Assembly (NCBI RefSeq): GCF_026230105.1
Contig: NC_079481.1
Span: forward strand, 31,472,489 to 31,536,488
Direction of reading: 5' to 3'
Length of the DNA stretch: 64,000 nt
Origin: Diorhabda sublineata
Lineage: Eukaryota; Arthropoda; Insecta; Coleoptera; Chrysomelidae
Shown here: positions 47,401 to 57,105 of the stretch, piece after piece
Position numbering within the stretch: the stretch's first letter is position 1
Layout of the letters: each line of letters opens with the position of its first letter
Translations under genes and position numbers: made by a program
The notes under the pieces: model-generated
Told to the model about the DNA's origin: nothing
What the model saw: only the letters and a program-made list of their open reading frames with translations
Database searches by the model: none

Positions 47401-48638
47401 CCGGATTCAATTTTTAGTGAAATATATGGGCAGTTATATGATACACGATCGTCAATACCGGCTGAGTTTTTTTAAAAGCATTTCAACGATATTCCATCTA
47501 CACTAAAGCCACAATATAATCATAATGGCTTAAAGGAGGGCAAAGAAACTGAACTTTGTTTCTAAAACTTAATTGACACACCTTGTATTGACGTTTAAGG
47601 TTACAACCAGAGGCGTAGAACAGTCATTTCACTGGTTGACCTTTTCCGAATTCTACTACAGCCACTTATAATATTTAATTTTGGCTAGAAATGTTTATTA
47701 CAGTATAAAGATTTTTATAGAGGCTTATTATAAAAAAAAAATAGAAAAAACTTATAACTATTTCAACAGAGAATAGAATTGTAGACAGAAATGATAGTTT
47801 CAGAATTCAGAGCCACTGGTGTACCGTGCCACTGGATTATATCAAAATGGCGATCAATGCGATTATAAAAAATATCGTCAACGTAACGTTATTGACACAT
47901 CTACTATTTTGTTAATAAAATATTGCGAGAATTTTTATTTATTTAAAAAATATTGACGTCACTGATTTTAGAACAAAATCAACTACGTATAAATATCTCT
48001 TCACAGAATTTAAATATAACACCGATTGTTGTGAATTAACTTCTTTATCAAATCATTTTTATTTGTCCTTGACGCTATGTCTTGTTGTTTACTCCATTTA
48101 TCTACGTATTTTTATAAACTATAAATATCGTATTACTGTATTTGTGGTCTATTTCATATCTTAGTTAGAACGATAAGTCATAATAAAAAATTTGTTTATC
48201 AAACTTCGTTATTTTTTATTAAAAATGGTTGAAATGTCAAATAATAAACATAATAAACAAAACTTGCCGGATAGGGACATGTAATAGATAAGAAAGAAGA
48301 ATGTTTGAGAGCTGCTGAAATAATTTTATGGTTGTTAAAGACGTTGTTTATGTATAACCTCGAATTTAGGGAAGAGATGATACCGAAATGAATATATCAT
48401 AAAGAAATTGAAATATATATTTCCTGATATTCAATACAAATAACTTCAAATGGTTTTTCATTGTTAAAATGAACTTACCAATAGGTAGATCACATATTAA
48501 ACAGCAAGCAGCTATAGCTCCCGCGGAAGCTCCAGAAATTTTATCCAACAACAATTGAGGTGCATATTTACGAAAACAACAAGCCACTCCTACGTGATAA
48601 ATTCCCAAAAAACCGCAACCGGCGAACGACAAATTCAT
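35472..48638 (-). CDS. bmm: Brummer / ATGL-type triacylglycerol lipase (patatin family)
   Basis: Patatin-like phospholipase of the PNPLA2 class, the lipid-droplet enzyme that starts triglyceride breakdown in fat body. Nine exons on the minus strand: 48638-48479, 44549-44353, 43364-43140, 43075-42815, 42443-42268, 37533-37376, 37311-37230, 36829-36498, 35704-35472; all phases agree, 607 residues (fly brummer and human ATGL are about 500). The oxyanion loop is GCGFLG (residues 7-12), the nucleophile is Ser38 in GASAG, and the dyad partner is Asp157 in YMDGGYSDNLP. Other ATGL signatures: SLTRVCDGKNVV, FSGLIPPKFKGYRY, ITVSPFCGESDICP, LFPPKPEILSNMCKQG and LRFLHRNNLI. The acidic C-terminal tail is poorly conserved. 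Introns are long: 3.9 kb (intron 1) and 4.7 kb (intron 5), the latter holding a 3.1-kb satellite array. The final intron has a retrotransposon tail. Confidence 0.96.
35920..36050 (+). mobile_element. Possible RTE-like retrotransposon tail
   Basis: A plus-strand frame reads RKRRHQRRSRCQWLKKADEN followed by LRMM and stops. It resembles the basic GRPRxRWLDxVExDLR tail seen at the end of RTE-like reverse transcriptases. It is short and decayed, so this is a weak call; it sits in the last intron of brummer on the opposite strand. Confidence 0.25.
36205..36459 (+). mobile_element. Non-LTR retrotransposon C-terminal fragment (LTGHG motif)
   Basis: An 84-codon open frame on the plus strand contains GQWNIRWMDPPTYGDTDYFS followed by RRALTGHGCF. 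The WT/W-RW and LTGHGCF motifs are typical of the region downstream of reverse transcriptase (RNase H to zinc-knuckle tail) in non-LTR retrotransposons. It is inside the last intron of brummer, antisense to the gene, and lacks the rest of the element. Confidence 0.5.
37566..40675. repeat. Satellite array, 117-135 bp units, in brummer intron 5
   Basis: About 24 head-to-tail copies, counted by the word CTATCTCCCCCAA (for example at 38518, 38648, 38792, 38927, 39062, 39195, 39328, 39458, 39593). The usual period is 130-135 bp; left-end copies near 37900-38020 are about 117 bp because they lack an A-rich stretch with TCTTACT. Unit landmarks are CCAAATGAAAATGCTC, CTATCTCCCCCAATAAATTG, GATTACCCCACGGAAAGAAA, ATCCCAGTCCTTTAAAT and TTTTTTCCTATATC. 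Where the period is 135 bp (45 codons) reading frames stay open across copies on both strands, which explains the repetitive open frames here. Neighbouring copies are nearly identical in the centre and more diverged at the edges. Confidence 0.95.
40676..42267. other. Rest of brummer intron 5
   Basis: AT-rich intron between the satellite and exon 5. A minus-strand open frame at 41256-41486 (76 codons, beginning MFLCSLVKRNMNF) is in the host direction but has no recognisable similarity or convincing splice sites. TTGCC motifs occur at 41817-41830 and 41989-42003. Confidence 0.45.
44550..48478. other. Brummer intron 1 (3.9 kb)
   Basis: No coding sequence recognised. It contains several dispersed TTGCC motifs (about 44613, 44660, 45370, 45622, 45839, 46888), a TATACGTA-rich palindromic stretch at 46848-46885, and two AAAATGGCG words (46811, 47844) of the YY1/Pho-site type. 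The motif copy at 44613 shares 30 bp of upstream context with one at 19671. Confidence 0.5.
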
Positions 48639-50152
48639 ATTTAATCACTCAAAAAACCGCTTTGTTATTTTGTCGATAACTGTGAATAAATTTGTAAATA
48701 AACAAGATTGTCCGTTCTTCGTGTCAGCTGCACAACTACTTCGTTAATAACTTGTTTTAACTTAAGTAAGCGGATAGCAGTCAAATATATTTAACAAGTA
48801 GGATTGCGATGTTGCCGTGCCGTTATTTCGTATAGTTGAACGCATAATTAAATAATAACATTGATGATAATTATTGACATCACTCAGGTTATCGTTATCA
48901 GTTATTCACAAAACTACTTGTTTTTATTTAAATTTCCACTAATATTACTTGCTAGTTCCTAAGTGTGATCTAGTTTCACTTTACATAATTACAAAAAAAA
49001 AACTAATAAATAATTTGTTTGGAATTTAAACTTGATTAAACGTTTGATAATAATAATTCTCTTATCTATTCGTTGATAATTGAGTTTCACTTTCAAATAA
49101 ACAGATAACATAAAAAGAACTATACTTCACTTATAACGGAAAATATTTTCGTTAGATTTAGAATTGTGTTTAAAATACGGCAACACCGTATAAATTATAT
49201 TTTGTCAGTATACGCAGGATCGAGATTGTGAAGAGGGTAAATGAATGGTGTGCAGTAATGAGGAAACGTGGTCGTTACGTCACTGAATAGCTTGGACCCC
49301 TGATTGGTTGAAAATCGTGGTGTGGTTCGTATCATGTGTATCTCTGTTGGGATTCTACAGGTAGAAAAAAATGCGTTACAGTTAGATCGTAACATAAGAT
49401 ATTTGAATAACAAGTTTTTAAGTAAATTTCGTAAAAATTAATACAATAGAGATAATTTACTTTTTATTATTTTAATATAAAAAGAATCAAATACAGTTGT
49501 TCTTAGAAACAACCAGCTGTAATACTAATGACGTCACAGGTATACATAGTTGCATATAATATGTATTACATCTAGTACAAAAAGACGTTAAATTAGGTTA
49601 GGCTGTCTAATTTGCAATTTTGAAAATTTACTTTTTGGATTACTGTGAATGATATATCTAATTAAATTTGAAAATAATTTATACAGGGTCAAGTTGGAAT
49701 TATTTGAACCATTGTTGATATTTTAATAACTTGTTTAGTATGTTATACAGGATATTTGAAAAGTTGTGTTGGCAACTAAAAGCGTTTATGATGAGGATTA
49801 TAAAATACAGGATGGTGAAAAAAATTGAAAAAATTGTATTTATATATTGAAACACTTTGTATTACATTCACTGAATATTAGTGAAATGAATCATGTTTAT
49901 TAATTTTGACACTAATTGTAAAGATTGATAATTTTCAATTTGAAATAACACGCAGCGTATTTAATTAAAAAAAATTAAAGTACAATTTTTATTTGTCGTA
50001 AAACATCATTCTCGCAAATATGACAAACTGTCAAAATAGGTATGTCAGTTGGTTTTAACCTTTTTTGTAAACATTTTTTTGGTTCAATTAATTTAAAATT
50101 GAAGAGTTTTAATATTAGCAGTCGATTTGTAACGTTTAGCGAAAGAAAAAAC
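48639..50152. other. Divergent region, brummer / transketolase
   Basis: 1.5 kb between the two divergently transcribed start codons; it must contain both promoters. GCGATGTTGCCGTG lies at 48806-48819, about 170 bp upstream of the brummer ATG, and CGGCAACACCGTA at 49179-49191. Around 49685, 49750 and 49810 are TACAGGGTC/TACAGGAT words typical of insect transposon ends. No additional gene seen. Confidence 0.5.
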
Positions 50153-53100
50153 ATGGGAGAAACGAGTATCGATACTTTAAAGGATTTAGCTACACAGATC
50201 AGAATAAGTAGTATAGAATCCACTTCCGCCGCCTCCTCTGGGTAAGTTAGACAACGTTACGGGGCTTTATTTTCAATCAGAATGCAACCATAGCTTTGTG
50301 TGAGGTATCTATTAAGTAAGAAACCTTAGATTTGTTACATAAATACACTTTTTTATGCGACGTGTCAAGATGAAGTTACCAAATGAAAGTTTTGATTGAA
50401 TTTCTAACACCTTAGGTAATTTTTATTTGCTTTTTCAAATGATTCTGCTTTTATTTTTTTATCATTCTAATAAAACATCGATCAAAAGACTCATAAGTAT
50501 AGCCGTTTTATAAGAATAAATATATAGGTTATTTCACCTACGCACATAGGCAACGCTGTAAATTATACCAAAGCGGTAGACCTCTAAATACAACAAACTT
50601 GAATTAAATATTGACATAACGAATGCTGGAGACATCTATGAAGTTCAGGGTTTATTAGATGTGACGACGTAATTCTCATTAAATTAATTGTCTATTAAAC
50701 TTAATTCGATAGTATAGTTCTGTTATCGAAAATGGTAAAAGGGATTAAAAAAGAAGAATATTACTATTATGTTAAAAAAGAAGATTATTATAAAATGATT
50801 AATACGTGATATGAAAGAGTTCTAGAAACGATTCTACTGTTATTTTAATAATCTTATAAATAAATTCATACAATTTAATGTCATTAAAAAGGTGTTATTC
50901 TATTAAATTACCCCATAATAATATGCATGAATATAATTATATATTAAATGTTTATAAAATGAATATTATTTTACGTAATTTCCTAACCTAATTCTTTTGG
51001 TTAAAAATTTAAAAACTAGACATTTATTATTTATTTTCCAGACACCCAACAACTTGTTCTTCTTGCGCTGAAATATTATCAGTTTTGTTCTTTAGAGTGA
51101 TGCGTTATAAAGCGTGCGCACCACGTGAACCGTCCAATGACCGTTTCGTATTATCGAAAGGTCACGCAGCTCCCGCGCTCTACGCAGTTTGGGCTGAAAT
51201 CGGCGTTGTGCCATTGGAAGAATTGAAAAATCTTAGACATATAGACAGCGATCTGGAAGGGCATCCCACACCAAGGCTTAGTTTCGTCGATGTTGGTACA
51301 GGTTCTCTTGGACAAGGTTTGGCCATCGCTAACGGTATGGCTTATATTGGTAAATATGTGGAAGAGGCACCTTATAGGTAGAATATTTTTTGAAAACTTC
51401 ATCTTTCTCATTATGTCGTCTATTTTTGCACACGACTTCTATATATAAACCGATTTAGTCTCGCCACTTTTCCGACGCCATTTTATTTCGACTTGTAGAA
51501 TATACTGTTTAACTGGCGACGGAGAATGCGCAGAAGGATCAATTTGGGAATCTATCAATTTCGCTAGTTATTATAAATTGGATAATTTGTGTTTGATAAT
51601 TGACGTCAATAGATTCGGACAGGCTGGTCCAACAATGTTCGATCATGATTTGGAATCGTATAGAGTCAGACTCGAAGCGTTCGGTTTCAATACTATCGTC
51701 ATTGATGGACATAACGTTGAAGAGCTGATTAGTGCTTTTAATTGCGCCGAAAATACCAAAGACAAACCCGCTGTAATTATTGCTAAAACTATGAAGGTGA
51801 ACTTGTAATTATCAACATCATAAACGAAATCCATAAGCTTGATACCGACAATACTGCTTCTAGTAATATTAAAACAACGTTGCCAGACTTTGAAAAAAAT
51901 ATTGAGATTTGGGTGATGTAAAATAATGAGGTTGATTACCATTATCATTTATCTATAATATAAAATAATCTATATTCAAATGAAAATGCTCATAATATAT
52001 ACTTTCTAAAGACAATCCGCTACAGGGAATACATATCGATAACTTTCTATACCAAAGTTCCCACTCTCCCCCAATTCCCATTTGACAAGACAAATTAAAT
52101 GAAGTAATAACAAATATTCCAAGAATGCGATTATTTTTTTTGTTATGTAATTAGTAAAGCGCCATTATTTTGTGACACCTGGTACATATTTGATAATAAG
52201 ACTTATTAAATTGATTTTATTTTGGTAATTATTATTTATATTACCAAAAAATACAGAATTTAAAGAAGCTCATAAGTACGATTTTAGCATACCCTAGAAA
52301 TATATAGTGTCAATTCTGATCACTAGAGGGCGATGGTGGTATATTTATTGTGGTGATACGATATACCTATCTCTTTTTAGTATCCTCCCACTTTCAACAG
52401 TATGTTGGGTTGTCTATATCCAGTTCGTGGATGGTTGTAGAATCGAAAGGTGTAGACCTTCAAACTCCGCTAACTCCGATACTCTCGCGCCTTTCTGATA
52501 ATGTTAGCTGGAAACAATTGAATACAATTTATTATGAAATAGATATGTTTACATTGAAATTTTATAATAAATTATATACACAAAACTACGTATCAACAAT
52601 AACGTTTTGATTTTTCTGAACGCACACAATATTGCCAAATCTTTCAATTAATTGTGATCAGCTGATGATTATAGATCTGTAATCAGAACAAATGATTTAT
52701 CAATTTATAATTAAACTACTTGAAAAAATAGGTAAATTGTTTGTAGTTTTTTCATATTAGAGAATTTGTAATTGACGTAATAATGTAATAAAATGTTATT
52801 ATTAAACTGATCCCATCTATTCTGGATTAGTTAAAACGATAGAGTGATTGTAGCATAGATTGCGGTGATCTGACGTAAGTCATTGGGAAATTCGTTAGAC
52901 CGGTAACGATATTTGCTGGTAAACGATGCTGTGTAAACATGGCGAGTTTTTCTTTTTTAATTATTAATCTCATGCAAATTTATTTTAAAATTCCCCATTA
53001 TTGTTGTGTTATGAATTATTTATCAAGTGCTAAGTGAGATAATTTATCGTTTTTCGGATTTCACTTATAGAAAAAGTCGAAGGTCTGAAGAACTTGTAGG

Positions 53101-56100
53101 ATTACATCTTTTAAACGCTATACGCTAAAACATGGTCGATGTTTATAACAGGTAACGATTTTTTATTTAGAAGATATACAAAGTACTTCTATCAAATATA
53201 CGAGGTGTGATATAGAATACAGCGAATTATTTTATTAAAGAAAAAAGTTAAAAGACAATATTAAATTCAGAATTTCATTTGACATCTTGTGGCATGGCAC
53301 TTTACATTACATTTTACGGTTAGATAATATTTACTTTTATTGATTTTGTCGAAATAATGGCAAAGAATTATACGAAAAGTACAAAAGTTACAATTTAAAT
53401 ACAAGATTCGCACGTTGATAACCTGAGAATAAATATTTTGTTTGTTATCTGGGCAAAATGGCCGACTTGTCAAAATCACGTGTATTAGAATGGTCCGTTA
53501 TATTTGATTTGGTTAGTTTGTATCTTTGATTGATATTATGATTGTTTTATTTAGTTATGAATAAAACTGAACGAATGTGTTAATTTCACTTTTTATTTTA
53601 CGTCTGTACATTTTGAACAATTGTCTCCTTTTATTTCGGTATCACCATCAAACAATAACCTCACAAAAATAAAAAAAGATTCCATAGGCGGGTATACAGC
53701 GGGTGTTATTGGAATTATATATAATACAAAACCAAATTAAAATTATTTAACCGAGTGAAACTAAATCGAAAGTGTTTAACTAAGAATTTTTTACACTTTT
53801 TTCCCATTGACATTGAGGTCAATTGAAGCGGCATTGTCGGTACCAAAAGTGTTGACCTACTTTTATTTAGGAAAATTTTTAGGGTAAAAATTTTCCGGGT
53901 ATCGAAAACGAAGGAAATTGGCACGGCAAACCCTTGGGAGATAAAACAGAGGAAGTTTTAAAACATTTAAAATCTATGTTGAAAGGAGAATCGGGAAAAT
54001 TCGATTTTACGATACCGTCTCCCAATTGTAAAATTCCAGCTACGAATATATCCAATGTAACTCTGTCTAAACCACCTGATTATAAGAAAGGTGAAAAAGT
54101 AGCAACTAGAAGCGCTTACGGTGGGTGAATTTTTTCCCAATTATCTAGACTCTTCTTCTTTTTGCACCTTCTTCAATAGTTGAGGCTTTTCTTGCCTATT
54201 ATATAACCTTTTAACGCTTCTCTCTCCCATGCAGAGATATTTTTGGACCTTAATAGACTTCCTGTAGCTCCAACTGTTTTATTATCTATTTATGAAAATC
54301 GACTAAACAGAACCGGACTTGACATTTTGCAAACAAGCTCCCACTCTCCCCCATCTTCGATTTTTTCATTTTATTTTTACAATCTGGCTTTCTAGTGGTG
54401 GACGTGAAATTTTGAAAATGTTTTCCGCGCGTTTCTTGGGGGCCACACTAGTATTTTTTCTCAAAACATTTTTTGTTTTGGAATATTGTAGGAACCGCTT
54501 TGGTGAAAATGGTGGAAACGAATCAAAATATAATGGCTTTCGATGGGGATATGAGAAATTCGACGTATTCCGAATATTTATTGAAAGCGAGTCCCAAAAA
54601 TTTCGTCGAATGTTTTATAGCCGAACAAAATATGATTGGTGTAGCGATAGGGGCTTGTACTAGAAACAGATGTATAGCGTTCGCTTCAACTTTTGCGGCT
54701 TTTTTAACAAGATCCTTCGATCAGGTAAATCGAACTTAATTGGAACGATTAATCGACGCATTACGCCACTTTTTTTCGTATATATTTTGCGCTACTTAAC
54801 CTTGTATGTATGTATGGGGTCTCACGTACACCCAAACGAACTATCGTGTCCCATTTTCTTGCTGCTATACTGAAGAATCATTGGTTTACAGATGATCGAT
54901 CCATCGATCCCACGCCTTTTAACAATTTCCTCTTCTATTTCATACGCTTCCAGGTGTAGATTTCTGGAGTTGACACTGTGCAACCGAATCTAGCGTCTTC
55001 AGGTGTTTGTTGGGGCGACAGTGCCCCTGTTAGTACTCGGTACATTCAGTAGATCTTCTCTGGTTATAGTTTCCAAGAAGACTGTCAGATCTTGTAGATC
55101 GTTCCATAAATTGTTTTTTTTTTCCTATATACTTTCTTTTCCGGTGTTTTTTCCATTATTCTATAGCTCGTACCATGATTCGGGGTCTCTGATTTAGCGA
55201 GCTTATCAGCCAGCGCGTCCCGGAGCTCTAATTGACTATCCGCCAGGATGACGATGTCCCATTCCAGTTCCTTCTGCTGTTTTGGAACCATCCGATGTAA
55301 TAACTGTTTAATTCTTGTGTCTTTGTTGATCCCACTTGCTTGTACGTTTATTATTTCGACACCACGCCATACGGAACCTACACACTATGTCGGACATTGT
55401 CCTGCAACCAATTCGGTTTTTGTTTCTCCAAAAGCCTTTAAGTCTTTCTCCAGGTCTTCTGTAGACTTATATGGCCTCCACTCAATCCGATTAATCGTAG
55501 ACGGCTGCTCGGTGAACTGGGGTCCATTTGGGGCCAGTGCTGGTTAGCTGTCTTCATCTTACTGTCCAGCCGCGCACTGGGCTCTTGTTGGACTTGAAAT
55601 ATGATATTTCATGTTTATTTTGCGAATTATTTTGGCGGTGTCTGCTCACCGACTCATTTTTGAGCGAAATAATAGAAAATTATCGTAAATATTAGTTTTT
55701 CGATGTAAAAATTGCCTTTCCTAGATTCGTATGGCGGCTATCTCGCAATCGAACGTAAATATATGCGGTTCTCATTGCGGCATTTCCATCGGTCACGACG
55801 GTCCGAGTCAAATGGCTCTAGAAGATTTAGCGATGTTCAGATCTATACCGACTTGTACCGTTTTTTATCCGTCCGATGCCGTAGCTACCGAAAGAGCTGT
55901 AGAACTGGCAGCCAATACGAAAGGTATCACGTATATAAGAACTACGAGGGCGGCGACTACGGTTTTTTACGATAACGATCAAAAATTCGAGGTAATTCGA
56001 CTCTTGTACTTGAAATAAAAAGTTTTCCATCACGTGACTAATCGTTGAATCGAATCAATTCGCTAGAAACGACGCAGTAAACAAAGCTCACGTCAAATTC

Positions 56101-56861
56101 AACCCAAAAATTGTTACGTATGTCTTGTAGTTGGTATCGCGGAGAAGACAAGGCCCGCTCGACGTTAGGCGGTTTAATTTGAACACTTCGATGTCATTAG
56201 ACGAGTTGTGAGTTGTTTGAACCACGCCGGGCGCTCGCCGATGACGCGGTTTGCGGTTGAATCGTCTTCCGTGCACCGGATAGTCCGTGACGCGATTTTT
56301 AGGTTATTACGTTTGATTTCGAGTCACGTGATCGAAGACCTTCGCCATTTCGACTATAAGTTTGTGCATATGATAATATTCTGTTTTTAAATGTCAGATC
56401 GGTAAAGCGAACATTATTTTGCAAAGCGATTGCGATAAAGTTTTGGTTGTGGCAGCTTGCGTTACTATCCAAGAAGCTTTGGAGGCGGCCAAATCGCTAG
56501 CGTCTGCGGGAATCGGTTTGAGGATAATGGATCCTTTCACCATAAAACCTATCGATAAGGAGAGTATAATTAAGCACGCGAACGATGTAGGTGAAATTGT
56601 TTTGTCGGCTGTATTTCGTAATAGTCGCGCATTTCGTAGGTGAACGGTAGAGTTTTGGTGGTGGAAGATCATTACGCCGAAGGTGGTATAGGAGAAGCGG
56701 TACTATCGGCGTTGGCGGGAGAAAAAAACGTTACCGTCAAATTGGCGTCTGTGAAAGAAGTCCCGAGGTCCGGCGATACCGCTTCCGTTTTGAAACGTTA
56801 CGGAATCGATTCGTGCAGCATCGTCGGTTACGTACAAGAATTGTTGCAATGCGGATGTTGA
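50153..56861 (+). CDS. Tkt: Transketolase
   Basis: Thiamine-diphosphate enzyme of the non-oxidative pentose phosphate pathway, moving two-carbon units between sugar phosphates in the cytosol. Eight exons: 50153-50241, 51042-51377, 51499-51796, 53883-54120, 54492-54724, 55725-55991, 56398-56586, 56640-56861; in frame, 623 residues, the same length as human TKT. Landmarks: SSGHPTTCSSCAEIL, RFVLSKGHAAPALYAVW, TGSLGQGL, the ThDP/metal motif GDGECAEGS (residues 148 on), DVNRFGQ, catalytic Glu365 in CFIAEQNM, STFAAFLTRSFDQ, CGSHCGISIGHDGPSQMALE, FYPSDAVATE, RIMDPFTIKP and VEDHYAEGGIGEA. The exon 7 donor is GTAGGT at 56587; the nearby GTGAAA would break frame. An in-frame ATG 37 codons upstream (50042) could add an N-terminal extension. 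AATAAA is at 56876. The 1-kb intron 5 contains a retrotransposon relic. Confidence 0.97.
51797..53882. other. Transketolase intron 3
   Basis: Two kilobases, AT-rich, no gene recognised. It contains a TTGCCAGAC motif at 51878, a CTCF-like site at 52319, GATCAGCTGATGA near 52659, and a solitary mariner-end-like TACGAGGTGTGATA at 53199. The segment CCCACTCTCCCCCA near 52058 recurs in intron 4 near 54340. Confidence 0.5.
52319..52336 (+). promoter_or_regulatory. CTCF-like site (ATCACTAGAGGGCGATGG)
   Basis: Close match to the long CTCF consensus (CCACTAGAGGGCGCTGG type) in transketolase intron 3. Motif evidence only. Confidence 0.4.
54800..55480 (-). mobile_element. Decayed non-LTR retrotransposon (RNase H and tail) in a Tkt intron
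   Basis: On the minus strand, pieces appear in the expected order: DGSKTAEGTGMG (start of an RNase H domain, near 55300), ADSQLELRDALADKLAKSET (end of the domain), LTGHCRPNKHLKTLDSV (near 55020), and RNLHLEAYEIEEEIV with LQYSSKKMGH (tail). Frame changes between the pieces show decay. It is the same family as the tail in the Top3b intron at 8430-8710. The local base composition is more GC-rich than the host intron. Confidence 0.6.
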
Positions 56862-56875
56862 AATTGAAATAATCG

Positions 56876-56881
56876 AATAAA
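56876..56881 (+). terminator. Polyadenylation signal of transketolase
   Basis: AATAAA 15 bp after the stop codon and followed by a T-rich run. It implies a very short 3' UTR that ends before the minisatellite. Confidence 0.6.
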
Positions 56882-57105
56882 AATTTCTTTCCGATTCATT
56901 TTTTTTTTTTTATTTATATGTCCTTTTCAATATAATTGACGACCAGGTAGGTGATTGACGGTTTGATAGATAGAGATCTTTAAAGATTTGTCAGATGAGT
57001 GTGTTTTCGGAAATGGGAAATCACCTCAAGCTTTAAAAACACGACAAGATATAGCAAAGTTCATTTTCTTTACGATCAAACTCGCAAAAGTTTGTTATAA
57101 AAAGT

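Noticed and set aside
56587..56643. Frameshift or extra exon at the transketolase exon 7/8 junction
   Set aside because: Using GTGAAA at 56591 as donor gives an immediate stop; using GTAGGT at 56587 restores frame and the exact family length, so no break is needed.
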